From Calliopsis andreniformis (Eukaryota > Arthropoda > Insecta > Hymenoptera > Andrenidae), in the NCBI RefSeq assembly GCF_051401765.1, contig NW_027480422.1:25872001-25936000 (forward strand): a stretch of 64,000 nt of DNA. The letters are read 5' to 3'. A program made the translations under genes and the position numbers. The notes below the pieces were generated by a model that made no database searches, was not told where the DNA came from, and saw nothing but the letters and a program-made list of their open reading frames with translations. Within the stretch, counting starts at the first letter, position 1. The number at the start of each line of letters is the position of its first letter. Below, in pieces: positions 40,401-53,282 of the stretch.

Positions 40401-43400
40401 TGCAACCAGTGTGAAAGTACTGGTCATTTCTACTATCCGGGTAACCTAGGCTTCACTCTAGGGCGTTGCTCTACCAGATCGAATAGCTAGGGCCTAAGAA
40501 GTCAACGACAGGAGCACCAAATACATAATAAATGCATCAGTTTTTCCATCGTATAAAACGAATAATTGCAACCAGTATGAAAGCTATGGTCATTTCTACG
40601 TTCCGGGCAACCTAGGCTTAACTCCAGGGCGTTTCTCCACCAGATCGAATAGTTAGGGCCTTAGATGACAATGCCAGAAGCATAAAATACAATATAAATA
40701 CAACAGTTTTTCCACTGTATAATATGAATAATTGCAAACAGTGTGGAAGTAATGGTCATTTCTACGTTCCGGGCAACCTAGGATTCACTCTAGGGCGTTG
40801 CTCCACCACATCGAATAGATACGGCCTTAGAAGTCAACGCCTGAAGCATAAAATATAATATAAATACAACAATTTTTCCATCGTATAACAGGAATAATTG
40901 CAACCAGAGTGAAGGTGATGGTCATTTCTACGTTCCGGGAAACCTAGGCTTCACTCTAGGGCGTTGGTCCACCAGATCGAATAGCTAGGGTCTTAGAAGT
41001 CAACGCCAGAAGCATAAAATGAAATAAAAATACAACAGTTTTTCCATCCTATAAAACGAATAATTGCAACCAGTATGAATGTTATTGTCATTTCTACGTC
41101 CCGGGCAACCTAGGCTTCACTCTAGGGCGTTGCTCCACCAGACCGAATAGTCAGGGACTTACGAGTCAACGCCCGAAGCATAAAATACAAAATAAATAGA
41201 ACAGTATTTCCATTGTATAGAACGAATAATTGCAACCAGTGTAAAAGTTATTGTCATTTCTACGTTCCGGGCAACCTTGGCTTAACTCCAGGGCGTTGCT
41301 CCACCAGATCGAATAGTTAGGGACTTTGAATACAACGCCAGAAGCATAAAATACAATAAAATTGCAACAGTTTTTCCATTGTATAACAGGAATAACTGCA
41401 ACCAGTGTGAAAGTACTGGTCATTTCTACGTTCCGGGCAACCTAGGCTTCAGTCTAGGGCGTTGCTCCACCACATCGAATAGCTACGGCCTTAGAAGTCA
41501 ACGCCTGAAGCATAATATACAACCCAAGTACAACAGTTTTACCATCGTATAAAATGAATAATCGCAAACAGTGTGAAGGTAATGGCCATTACTACGTTCC
41601 GGGCAACCTAGGCTTCACTCTAAGGCGTTGCTCCACCACATCGAATAGTTAGGGCCTTAGATGGCAATGCCAGAAGCATAAAATACAATATAAATACAAC
41701 AGTTTTTCCACTGTATAATATGAATAATTGCAAACAGTGTGGAAGTAATGGTCATTTCTACGTTCCGGGCAACCTAGGCTTCACTCTAGGGCGTTGCTCC
41801 ACCACATCGAATAGCTACGGCCTTAGAAGTCAACGCCTGAAGCATAAAATATAATATAAATACAACAGTCTTTCCATCGTATAAAAGGAATAATAGCAAC
41901 CAGTGTGAAAGTAATGTTCATTTCTACGTTCCGGGCAACCTAGGTTTCACTGTTGGGCGTTGCTCCACCAGATCGAATTGTTAGGGCCTTAGAAGTCAAC
42001 GCCCGAAGCATAAAATACAAGATAGATAGAACAGTTTTTTCATTGTATAGAAGGAATAATTGCAACCAGTGTGAAAGTTATGGTCATTTCTACGTTCCGG
42101 GCACCCTTGGCTTAACTCCAGGACGCTGCTCCACCAGATCGAATAGTTAGGGACTTTGAATACAACGCTAGAAGCATAAAATACAATAAAAATGCATCAG
42201 TTCTTCGATTGTATAACAGGAATAACTGCAACCAGTGTGAAAGTACTGGTCATTTCTACTATCCGGGTAACCTAGGCTTCACTCTAGGGCGTTGCTCTAC
42301 CAGATCGAATAGTTAGGGCCTAAGAAGTCTACGCCAGAAGCATAAAATACAATATAAATACAACAGCTATTCCATCGTATAACAGGAATCATTGCAACCA
42401 GTGTGTAAGATATGGTCATTTCTACGTCCCGGGCAACCTAGGCTTCACTCTAGAGCGTTGCGCGACCACATCGAATAGCTATGGCCTTAGAAGTCAACGC
42501 CAGAAACATAAAATACAACATAGGTACAACAGTTTTTCCATCGTATAACAGGAATAATTGCAACCAGTGTGAATGTACAGGTCATTTCTACGTTCCGGGC
42601 AACCTAGGCTTCGCTTAAGGGCGTTGCTCCACCAGATCGAATAGCTGCGGCCTTAGAAGTCAACTCCAGAAGCATAAAATGCAATATAAATACAACAGCT
42701 TTTCCATCGCATAAAATGAATGATTCCAAACAGTGTGAAAGTTATGGTCATTTCTACTTTCCGGGCAACCTAGGCTTAACTCCAGTGCGTTGCTCCACCA
42801 GGTCGAAAAGCTAGGAACTTTGAATACAACGCCAGAAGCTTAAAATACAATAAAAATGCAACAGCTTTCCATCGTATAACGGGAAAGCTGCAACCAGTGT
42901 GAAAGTACTGGTCATTTCTATGTTCCGGGTAACCTAGGCTTCACTCTAGGGCGTTGCTGCACCAGATCGAATAGCTAGGGACTTAGAATTCATCGCCAGA
43001 AGAATAAAATTCAACATAAGTATAACAGTTTTTCCATCATATAAAATGTATAATTGCAAGCAGTGTGAAGGTAATGGTCATTTCTACGTTCCGGGCAACC
43101 TAGGCTTCACTCTAGGGCGTTGCTCCACCAGATCGAATAGCTAGGGACTTAGAATTCAGCGCCAGAAGAATAAAATACAACTTAAGAATAACAGTTTTTC
43201 CATCGTATAAAATGTATAATTGCAAGCATTGTGAAGGTAATGGTCATTTCTACGTTCCGGGCAACCTAGGCTTCACTCTAGAGCGCTGCTCCACCAGAAC
43301 GAATAGTTAGGGCCTAAGAAGTCAACGCCAGAAGCATAAAGTACAATATAAATACAACAGCTTTTCCACCGTATAACAGGAATAATTGCAAAAAGTGTGA

Positions 43401-43775
43401 AAGACATGGTCATTTCTACGTTCCGGGCAACCAAGGCTTCCCTCTAGTGCGATACTCCACCACATCGAATAGCTACGCCCTTTGGAGTCAACGCCAGAGG
43501 CATAAAATACAAATAAATACAACAGTTTTTCCATCGTATAACAGGAATAATTGCAACCTGAGTGAAGGTGATGGTCATTTCTACGTTCCGGGCAACCTAG
43601 GCTTCACTCTAGGGCGTTGCTCCACCACATCGAATAGTTAGGGCCTTAGATGACAATGCCAGAAGCATAAAATACAATATAAATACAACAGTTTTTCCAT
43701 TGTATAAAACGAATAATTGCAACCAGTATGAAAGTTATGGTTATTTCTACGTTCAGGGCAACCTAGGCTTCACCA

Positions 43776-46700
43776 TGGGGCGTTGCTCAACCACATCGAA
43801 TAGCTCCGTCCTTAGAAGTCAACGCCAGAAGCATAAAATACAATTTAAATACAACAGTTCTTGAATCGTATATCAGGAATAATTGCAAACAGTGTGAAAG
43901 ATATGGTCACTTCTACGTTCTGAGCAACCTAGGTTTCGGTCTATGGCGTAGCTCCACCACATCGAATAGTTAGGGCCTTAGAGGTCAATGCGAGAAGCAT
44001 AAACTACAATATAAATACAACAGTTTTTCCATTGTATAAAATGAATAATTGCAAACAGTGAGGAAGTAATGGTCATTTCTACGTTCCGTGCAACCTAGGC
44101 TTCACTCTAGGGCGTTGCTTCACCAGATCGAATAGTTAGGGCCTAAGAAGTCGACGCCAGAAGCATAAAATACAACATAAATACAACAGTTTTTCCCTTG
44201 TATAACAGAAATAATTGCAACCAGTGTGAAAGCTATGGTCATTTCTACGTTCCGGGCAACCTAGGCTTCACACTAGGGCGTTGGTCCACCAGATCCAATA
44301 GTTAGGGCCTAAGAAGTCAACGCCAGGAGCACCAAATACAAAATAAATACAACAGTTTTTCCATCGTATAAAACGATAACTGCATCCAGTGAGCAAGTAA
44401 TGGTCATTTCTACGATCCGGGCGACCTAGGCATGACTCTAGGGCATTGTTCCACCAGAGCGAATAGTTAGGGCCTAACAAGTCAACGGCAGAAGCATAAA
44501 ATACAATAGAAATACAACAGTTTTACCATCGTATAACAGGAATAGTTGCAACCAGTGTGAAAGGTATGGTCATTTGTACGATACCGGCAACCTAGGCTGC
44601 ACCCTAGGGCGTCGTTCCACCAGATCGAATAGTTAGGGCCTAGGAAGTCTACGCCAGAAGCATAAAATACAATACAAATACAACAGCTTTTCCATCGTAT
44701 AACAGGAATAATTGCAACCAGTGTGAAAGGTATGGTCATTTCTACTTTCCGGGCAATCTAGGCTTCACTCCAGGGCGTTTCTCCACCACATCGAATAGCT
44801 GCGGCCTTAGAAGTCAACGCCAGAAGCATAAAATGCCATATAAACGCAACAGTTGTTCCACTGTATAATACGAATAACTGCAAACATTGTGGAAGTAATG
44901 GTCATTTCTACGTTCCGGGCAACCTAGGCTTCACTCTAGGGCGTTGCTCAACCACATTGAATAGCTACGGCCCTAGAAGACAACGCCATAAATATAAAAT
45001 ACAATATAAACACAACAGTCTATGCTTCGTATAAAACGAATAATTGCAACCAGTCTGATAGTTATGGTCATTTCTACGTTCCGGGCAACCTAGACTTCAC
45101 CCTAGGGCGTTGCTCCACCAGATCGAATAGTTAGGGCCTAAGAAATCAATGCCAGAAGCATAAAATACGATATATGTACAACTGTTTTTCCATCGCATAA
45201 AATGAGTAATTGCAACCAGTGTGAAAGTAACGGCCATTTCTACGTTCCGGGAATCCTAGACTTAACACTGAGACATTGCTCCACCAGATCGAATACATAG
45301 GGCCTTAGAAGTCAACGCCAGAAGCATAAAGTACATTAAAAATCCAACAGTTTGTCCATCGTATAACAGGAATAATTGCCACCAGTGTGAAAGTGATGGT
45401 CATTTCTGCATTCCGGGCAACCTAGGCATCACCCTAGGGAGTTGCTCCTCCAGATAGAATAGTTAGGGCCCAGGAAGTCAACGCCAGAAGCATAAAATAC
45501 AATATAAATACAACAGTTTTTCCCTTGTATAACAGGAATAATTGCAACCAGTGTGAAAGACATGGTCATTTCTACGTTCCGCGCAACCTAGGCTTCACTA
45601 TAGGGCGTTGCTCCACCACATCGAATAGCTACGGCCTTAGGAGTCAACGCCAGAGGCATAAAATACAAAATAAATACAACAGTTTTTCCATCGTATAACA
45701 AGAATAATTGCAACCAGTGTGATAGTGATGGTCATTTCTACATTCCGGGCAACCTAGGCTTCACTCTAGGGCCATGCTCCACCAGATCGAATAGTTGGGG
45801 CCTTAGAAGTCAACGCCCGAAGCATAAAATACAAAATAAATACAACAGTTTTTCCCTTGTATGACAGGAATAATTGCAACCAGTGTGAAAGCTATGGTGA
45901 TTTCTACGTTCCGGGCAATCTAGGCTTCTCTCTAGGGCGTTGCTCCACCAGATCGAACAGTTAGGGCCTAACAAGTGAACGCCAGAAGCATAAAATACAA
46001 TATAAATACAACAGTTTTTCCATCGTATAAAACGAATAATCGCAACCAGTGTGAAAGCTATGGTCATTTCCACGTTCCGGGCAACCTAGGCTTCACTCTA
46101 GGGCGTTGCTCCACCACATGGAATAGTTAGGGCCTTAGAAGTCAGTGCCAGAAGCATAAAATGCCATATAAATACAACAGTTCTTCCACTGTATAATACG
46201 AATAATTGCAAACAGTGTGGAAGTAATGGTCATTTCTACGTTCCGCGCAACCTATGCTTCACTCTAGGGCGTTGCTCAACCACATCGAATAGCTACAGCC
46301 CTAGAAGACAACGCCATGACTATAAAATACAATATAAATACAACAGTCTATGCATCGTATAAAACGAATAATTGCAACCAGTCTGATAGTTATGGTCATT
46401 TCTATGTTCCGGGCAACCTAGGCTTCACCCTAGGGCGTTGCTCCGCCTGATCGAATAGTTAGGGCCTAAGAAGTCAACGCCAGAAGCATAAAATACGATA
46501 TATGTACAACAGTTTTTCCATCGTATAACAAGAATAATTGCAATCAGTGTGAAAGTGATGGTCATTTCTACATTCCGGTGCAACCTAGGGTACACTCTAG
46601 GGCGTTGCTCCACCAGATCGAATAGTTAGGGCCTAAGAACTCAACGCCAGAAGCATAAAATACAATATAAGTACAACTGTTTTTCCCTTGTATAACAGGA

Positions 46701-49490
46701 ATAATTGCAACCAGTGTGAAAGGTATGGTCATTTCTACGTTCCGGCCAACCTAGGCTTCACTCTAGGGCGTTGCTCCACCACATTGAATAGCTGCGGCCT
46801 TAGAAGTCAACGCCAGAAGCATAAAATACAATATAAATACAACAGTTTTTCAATCCTATAACAGGAATAATTGCAAACAGTGTGAAAAATATGGTCATTT
46901 CTACGTTGCGGGCATCCTAGGCTTCACTCGAGGGCATTGCTCCACCACATCGAATAGCTACGGCCTTAGAAGTCAACGCCACAACTATAAAAAACAATAT
47001 ATATACAACAGATTTACCATTGTATAAAATGAATAATTGCAAACAGTGTGGAGGTAATGGCCATTTCTACTTTCCGGGCAACCTAGGCTTCACTCTAGGG
47101 CGTTTCTCCACCACATCGAATAGCTACGCCCTTAGAAGTCAACGCCTGAAGCATAAAATATAATATAAATACAACAGTTTTTCCATTGCATGAAACGAAT
47201 AATTGCAACCAGTGTGAAAGTTATGGTCATTTCTACGTTCCGGGCAACCTATGTTTCACTCTTGGGCGTTGCTCCACCTCATCGGTCAGCTACGGCCTTT
47301 GAAGTCAACTCCAGAAGCATAAAATACAATATAAATACAACAGTTTTCCAATCGTATAAAACGAATAATTGCAACCAGTATGAAAGTTATGGTCATTTCC
47401 ACGTTCGGGGCAACCTAGGCTTCACCCTAGGGCGTTGTTCCACCAGATCGTATAGTTAGGGCCTGTGAAGTCAACGCCAGAAGCATAAAATACAATATAA
47501 ATACAACAGCTTTTGCATCGTATATGATGTATATTTGCAAACAGTGTGAGAGTAAAGGTCATGTCTACGTTCCGGGCAACCTAGGCTTAACTGTAGGGCG
47601 TTGCTCCATCAGATCGCATATATAGGGACTTAGAAGTCAGCGCCAGAAGCATAAAATACAATAAAAATGCAACAGTTTTTCCATCGTATAAAAGGGATAA
47701 TTGCAACCAGTGTGAAAGTAATGGCCATTTCTACGTTCCGGGCAAACTAGGCTTCACTCTTGGGCGTTGTTCCATCACATCGAATACCTCCGGCCTTAGA
47801 AATCAACTCCAGAAGCATAAAATACAATATAAATACAACAGTTTTCCCATCGTATAAAACGAATAATTGCAACCAGTATGAAAGTTATGGTCATTTCCAC
47901 GTTCCGCGCAACCTAGGCTTCACCCCTGGGCGTTGCTCCACCAGATCCAATAGTCAGGACCTGAGAAGTCAGCGCCAGAAGCATAAAATACAAAATAGAT
48001 ACCACAGATTTTCGATCGTATATAATGTATATTTGCAAACAGTGTGAAGGTAATTGTCATTTCTACGTTCCGGGAAACCTAGGCTTCACTGCAGGGCGTT
48101 GCTCCACCACATCCAATAGTTAGGGCCTAAGAAGTCAACGCCAGAAGCATAAAATGCTATATAAATACAACAGTTTTTCCCTTGTATAACAGGAATAATT
48201 GCAACCAGTGAGAAAGCTATGGTCATTTCTACGTTCCGGGCAACCTAGGCTTCACTCTAGGGCGTTGCTCCACCACATGGATTAGTTAGAGCCTTAGAAG
48301 TCAGTGCCAGAAGCATAAAATGCCATAGAAATACAACAGTTGTTCCACTGTATAATACGAATAATTGCAAACAGTGTGGAAGTAATGGTCATTTCTACGT
48401 TCCGCGCAACATATGCTTCACTCTAGGGCGTTGCTCAACCACATCGAATAGCTACGGCCATAGAAGACAACGCCATGACTATAAAATACAATATAAATAC
48501 AACAGTCTTTCCATCGTATAAAACGAATAATTGCAACCAGTCTGATAGTTATGCTCATTTCTACTTTCCGGGCAATCTAGGCTTCTCTCTAGGGCGTTGC
48601 TCCACCAGATCGAATAGCTAGGGCCTAAGAAGTCAACGCCAGACGCAGAAAATACAATATAAATACAACAGTTTTTCCATCGTATAAAACGAGTAATTGC
48701 AATCCGTATTAAAATTATGGTCATTTCTACGTTCCGCGCAACCTAGGCTTCACCCTAGGTCGTTGCTCCACCAGATCCAATAGTTAGGACATATGAAGTC
48801 AGCGCCAGAAGCATAAAATACAAAATAGATACAACAGTTTTTCCATCATATAACAGGAATAATTGCAACCAGTGTGAAAGTGATGGTCATTTCTACGTTC
48901 CTGGCAACCTAGGCTTCACTCTAGGCCGTTGCTCGACCACATCGAATAGCTATGGCCTTAGAAGTGAACGCGAGAAGCATTAAATACAATATAAATACAA
49001 CAGCTTTTCCACCGTATAACAGGAATAATTGCAAACAGTGTGAAGGTAATAGACATTTCTACGCTCCGGTAAACCTAGGCTTCACTCTAGGGCGTTGCTC
49101 AACCAGATCGTGTAGTTAGGGCCTCAGACGTCAACGCCAGAAGCATAAAATAAAATAAAAATACAACACTTTTTCCATCGCATACAATTAATGATTGCAA
49201 ACATTGTGAAAGTAACGGTCATTTCTACGTTCCGCGCAATCTAGGCTTCACTCTAGGGCGACGCTCCACCGGATCGAATATTTAGGGCCTAAGAAGTCAA
49301 CGCCAGAAGCATAGAATACAATAAAAATACAACAGTTTTTCCATCATATAAAACGAATAATAGCAACCAGTGTAAAGGTAATGGTCATTTCTACGTTCCG
49401 GGCAACCTAGGCTTCATTCTAGGGCGTTGTTCCACCAGATCGAACAGTTAGCGCCTAAGAAGACAACGCCAGAAGCATAAAATACAACAT
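43776..49490. repeat. Segmental duplication in domain C, left copy (about 5.7 kb)
   Basis: Ordered monomers match the 50.25-58.45 kb interval. Matched pairs: 43,857/50,331 (offset 6,474), 44,481/52,780 (8,299), 44,700-46,058/52,833-54,191 (8,133), 46,071-47,662/54,536-56,127 (8,465), 48,206/56,505 (8,299), 48,721/57,186 (8,465) and 49,261/58,224 (8,963). Every offset is a whole number of monomers, or that number minus one base. The two copies therefore differ by gain and loss of complete monomers. Substitutions between copies are sparse. Confidence 0.9.
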
Positions 49491-50296
49491 AAATACAACA
49501 GCTTTTCCATCGTATATGATGTATATTTGCAAACAGTGTGAGAGTAAAGGTCATGTCTACGTTCCGGGCAACCTAGGCTTAACTGTAGGGCGTTGCTCCA
49601 CCAGATCGCATATATAGGGACTTAGAAGTCAGCGCCAGAAGCATAAAATACAATAAAAATGCAACAGTCTTTCCATCGAATAAAAGGAATAATTGCAACC
49701 AGTGTGAAAGTAATGGCCATTTCTACGTTCCGGGCAAACTAGGCTTCACTCTTGGGCGTTGTTCCATCACATCGAATACCTACGGCCTTAGAAATCAACT
49801 CCAGAAGCATAAAATACAATATAAATACAACAGCTTTTCCATCGTATAAAATGAGATATTGCAAACAGTGTGGAAGTAATGGTCATTTCTACTTTCCGGG
49901 AAACCTAGGCTTCACTCTAGGGCGTTGATCCACCACATCGAATAGCTACGGCCTTAGGAGTCAACGCCAGAGGCATAAAATACAAAATAAAAACAACAGT
50001 TTTTCCATCGTATAACAAGAATAATTGCAACCAGTGTGAAAGGTATGGTCATTTCTACTTTCCGTGCAATCTAGGCTTCACTCCAGGGCGTTTCTCCACC
50101 ACATCGAATAGCTGCGGCCTTAGAAGTCAACGCCAGAAGCATAAAATGCCATATAAATGCAACAGTTGTTCCACTGTATAATACGAATAATTGCAAACAT
50201 TGAGGAAGTAATGGTCATTTCTACGTTCCGGACAACCTAGGCTTCACTCTATGGCGTTGCTCAACCACATCCAATAGCTCCGTCCTTAGAAGTCAA

Positions 50297-51789
50297 CGCC
50301 AGAAGCATAAAATACAATTTAAATACAACAGTTCTTGAATCGTATATCAGGAATAATTGCAAACAGTGTGAAAGATATGGTCACTTCTACGTTCTGAGCA
50401 ACCTAGGTTTCGCTCTATGGCGTAGCTCCACCACATCGAATAGTTAGGGCCTTAGAGGTCAATGCGAGAAGCATAAACTACAATATAAATACAACAGTTT
50501 TTCCATTGTATAAAATGAATAATTGCAAACAGTGAGGAAGTAATGGTCATTTCTACGTTCCGTGCAACCTAGGCTTCACTCTAGGGCGTTGCTCCACCAG
50601 ATCGAATAGTTAGGGCCTAAGAAGTCGACGCCAGAAGCATAAAATACAACATAAATACAACAGTTTTTCCCTTGTATAACAGAAATAATTGCAACCAGTG
50701 TGAAAGCTATGGTCATTTCTACGTTCCGGGCAACCTAGGCTTCACACTAGGGCGTTGGTCCACCAGATCCAATAGTTAGGGCCTAAGAAGTCAACGCCAG
50801 GAGCACCAAATACAAAATAAATACAACAGTTTTTCCATCGTATAAAACGATAACTGCATCCAGTGTGCAAGTAATGGTCATTTCTACGATCCGGGCGACC
50901 TAGGCATGACTCTAGGGCATTGTTCGACCAGAGCGAATAGTTAGGGCCTAAGAAGTCAACGCCTGAAGCATAAAATACAATATGAATACAACAGTTTTTC
51001 CATTGTATAAAACGAATAATTGCAACCAGTATGAAAGTTATGGTTATTTCTACGTTCAGGGCAACCTAGGCTTCACCACGGGGCGTTGCTGCACCAGATC
51101 GAATAGTTAGGGCCTAAGAAGTCAACGCCAGAAGCATAAAATACGATATATGTACAACAGTCTTTCCATCGTATAAAACGAATAATTGCAACCAGTCTGA
51201 TAGTTATGGTCATTTCTACGTTCCGGGCAATCTAGGCTTCTCTCTAGCGCGTTGCTCCACCAGATCGAGTAGTTAGGGCCTAACAAGTCAACGGCAGAAG
51301 CATAAAATACAATAGAAATACAACAGTTTTACCATCGTATAACAGGAATAGTTGCAACCAGTGTGAAAGGTATGGTCATTTCTACTTTCCGGGCAATCTA
51401 GGCTTCACTCCAGGGCGTTTCTCCACCACATCGAATAGCTGCGGCCTTAGAAGTCAACGCCAGAAGCATAAAATGCCATATAAACGCAACAGTTGTTCCA
51501 CTGTATAATACGAATAACTGCAAACATTGTGGAAGTAATGGTCATTTCTACGTTCCGGGCAACCTAGGCTTCACTCTAGGGCGTTGCTCAACCACATTGA
51601 ATAGCTACGGCCCTAGAAGACAACGCCATAAATATAAAATACAATATAAACACAACAGTCTATGCTTCGTATAAAACGAATAATTGCAACCAGTCTGATA
51701 GTTATGGTCATTTCTACGTTCCGGGCAACCTAGACTTCACCCTAGGGCGTTGCTCCACCAGATCGAATAGTTAGGGCCTAAGAAATCAA
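50297..51789. repeat. 1,493-bp tandem duplication, copy 1 (nine monomers minus 1 bp)
   Basis: This block is repeated directly at 51,790-53,282. It includes the ACAGTTCTTGAATCG monomer, the CCAGGAGCACC monomer with a one-base deletion (AAAACGATAACTGC, which explains 1,493 instead of 1,494), the CACCACGGGGCG monomer and the AATGCCATATAAACGC monomer. I noticed one difference, AAAATACAAC versus AAAGTACAAC near 50,642 and 52,135. Confidence 0.93.
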
Positions 51790-53282
51790 TGCCAGAAGCA
51801 TAAAATACAATTTAAATACAACAGTTCTTGAATCGTATATCAGGAATAATTGCAAACAGTGTGAAAGATATGGTCACTTCTACGTTCTGAGCAACCTAGG
51901 TTTCGCTCTATGGCGTAGCTCCACCACATCGAATAGTTAGGGCCTTAGAGGTCAATGCGAGAAGCATAAACTACAATATAAATACAACAGTTTTTCCATT
52001 GTATAAAATGAATAATTGCAAACAGTGAGGAAGTAATGGTCATTTCTACGTTCCGTGCAACCTAGGCTTCACTCTAGGGCGTTGCTCCACCAGATCGAAT
52101 AGTTAGGGCCTAAGAAGTCGACGCCAGAAGCATAAAGTACAACATAAATACAACAGTTTTTCCCTTGTATAACAGAAATAATTGCAACCAGTGTGAAAGC
52201 TATGGTCATTTCTACGTTCCGGGCAACCTAGGCTTCACACTAGGGCGTTGGTCCACCAGATCCAATAGTTAGGGCCTAAGAAGTCAACGCCAGGAGCACC
52301 AAATACAAAATAAATACAACAGTTTTTCCATCGTATAAAACGATAACTGCATCCAGTGTGCAAGTAATGGTCATTTCTACGATCCGGGCGACCTAGGCAT
52401 GACTCTAGGGCATTGTTCGACCAGAGCGAATAGTTAGGGCCTAAGAAGTCAACGCCTGAAGCATAAAATACAATATGAATACAACAGTTTTTCCATTGTA
52501 TAAAACGAATAATTGCAACCAGTATGAAAGTTATGGTTATTTCTACGTTCAGGGCAACCTAGGCTTCACCACGGGGCGTTGCTGCACCAGATCGAATAGT
52601 TAGGGCCTAAGAAGTCAACGCCAGAAGCATAAAATACGATATATGTACAACAGTCTTTCCATCGTATAAAACGAATAATTGCAACCAGTCTGATAGTTAT
52701 GGTCATTTCTACGTTCCGGGCAATCTAGGCTTCTCTCTAGCGCGTTGCTCCACCAGATCGAGTAGTTAGGGCCTAACAAGTCAACGGCAGAAGCATAAAA
52801 TACAATAGAAATACAACAGTTTTACCATCGTATAACAGGAATAGTTGCAACCAGTGTGAAAGGTATGGTCATTTCTACTTTCCGGGCAATCTAGGCTTCA
52901 CTCCAGGGCGTTTCTCCACCACATCGAATAGCTGCGGCCTTAGAAGTCAACGCCAGAAGCATAAAATGCCATATAAACGCAACAGTTGTTCCACTGTATA
53001 ATACGAATAACTGCAAACATTGTGGAAGTAATGGTCATTTCTACGTTCCGGGCAACCTAGGCTTCACTCTAGGGCGTTGCTCAACCACATTGAATAGCTA
53101 CGGCCCTAGAAGACAACGCCATAAATATAAAATACAATATAAACACAACAGTCTATGCTTCGTATAAAACGAATAATTGCAACCAGTCTGATAGTTATGG
53201 TCATTTCTACGTTCCGGGCAACCTAGACTTCACCCTAGGGCGTTGCTCCACCAGATCGAATAGTTAGGGCCTAAGAAATCAA
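51790..53282. repeat. 1,493-bp tandem duplication, copy 2
   Basis: Second copy of the preceding block, essentially identical. After 53,282 the sequence continues with AATACGATATATGTAC, as the left segmental copy does near 45,165. This shows that 51,790-53,282 is the continuation of the original order and that 50,297-51,789 is its tandem partner. Confidence 0.93.

Larger units (their letters stand above)
26705..43270. repeat. Domain B: divergent satellite subfamily with 6-monomer units
   Basis: From about 26,705 the variant set changes within one monomer. CACATCGAATAG, GCTACGGCC, GGGACTTTGAATAC, GTACTGGTCATTT, CTTAACTCCAGGGCG and GAAGAATAAAATACAAC become common, and the A-specific GTAGGGTGTTG and AATGAAAATGCAACGG types vanish. 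Monomers differ more from each other than in domain A, and several 1-bp deletions occur (one at about 30,552, TCAATGTAGAAG): the register moves from +2 at 25.4 kb to -5 at 43.3 kb. Recurrent spacings are 498, 996, about 1,161 and 1,826 bp. The right limit is gradual and approximate. Confidence 0.8.

Noticed and set aside
38633..42150. A 20-monomer HOR in domain B, suggested by similar frames at 38,633 and 41,953 (3,320 bp apart)
   Set aside because: Only about one monomer around each point matches closely and the flanks have different monomer order, so the spacing looks coincidental.
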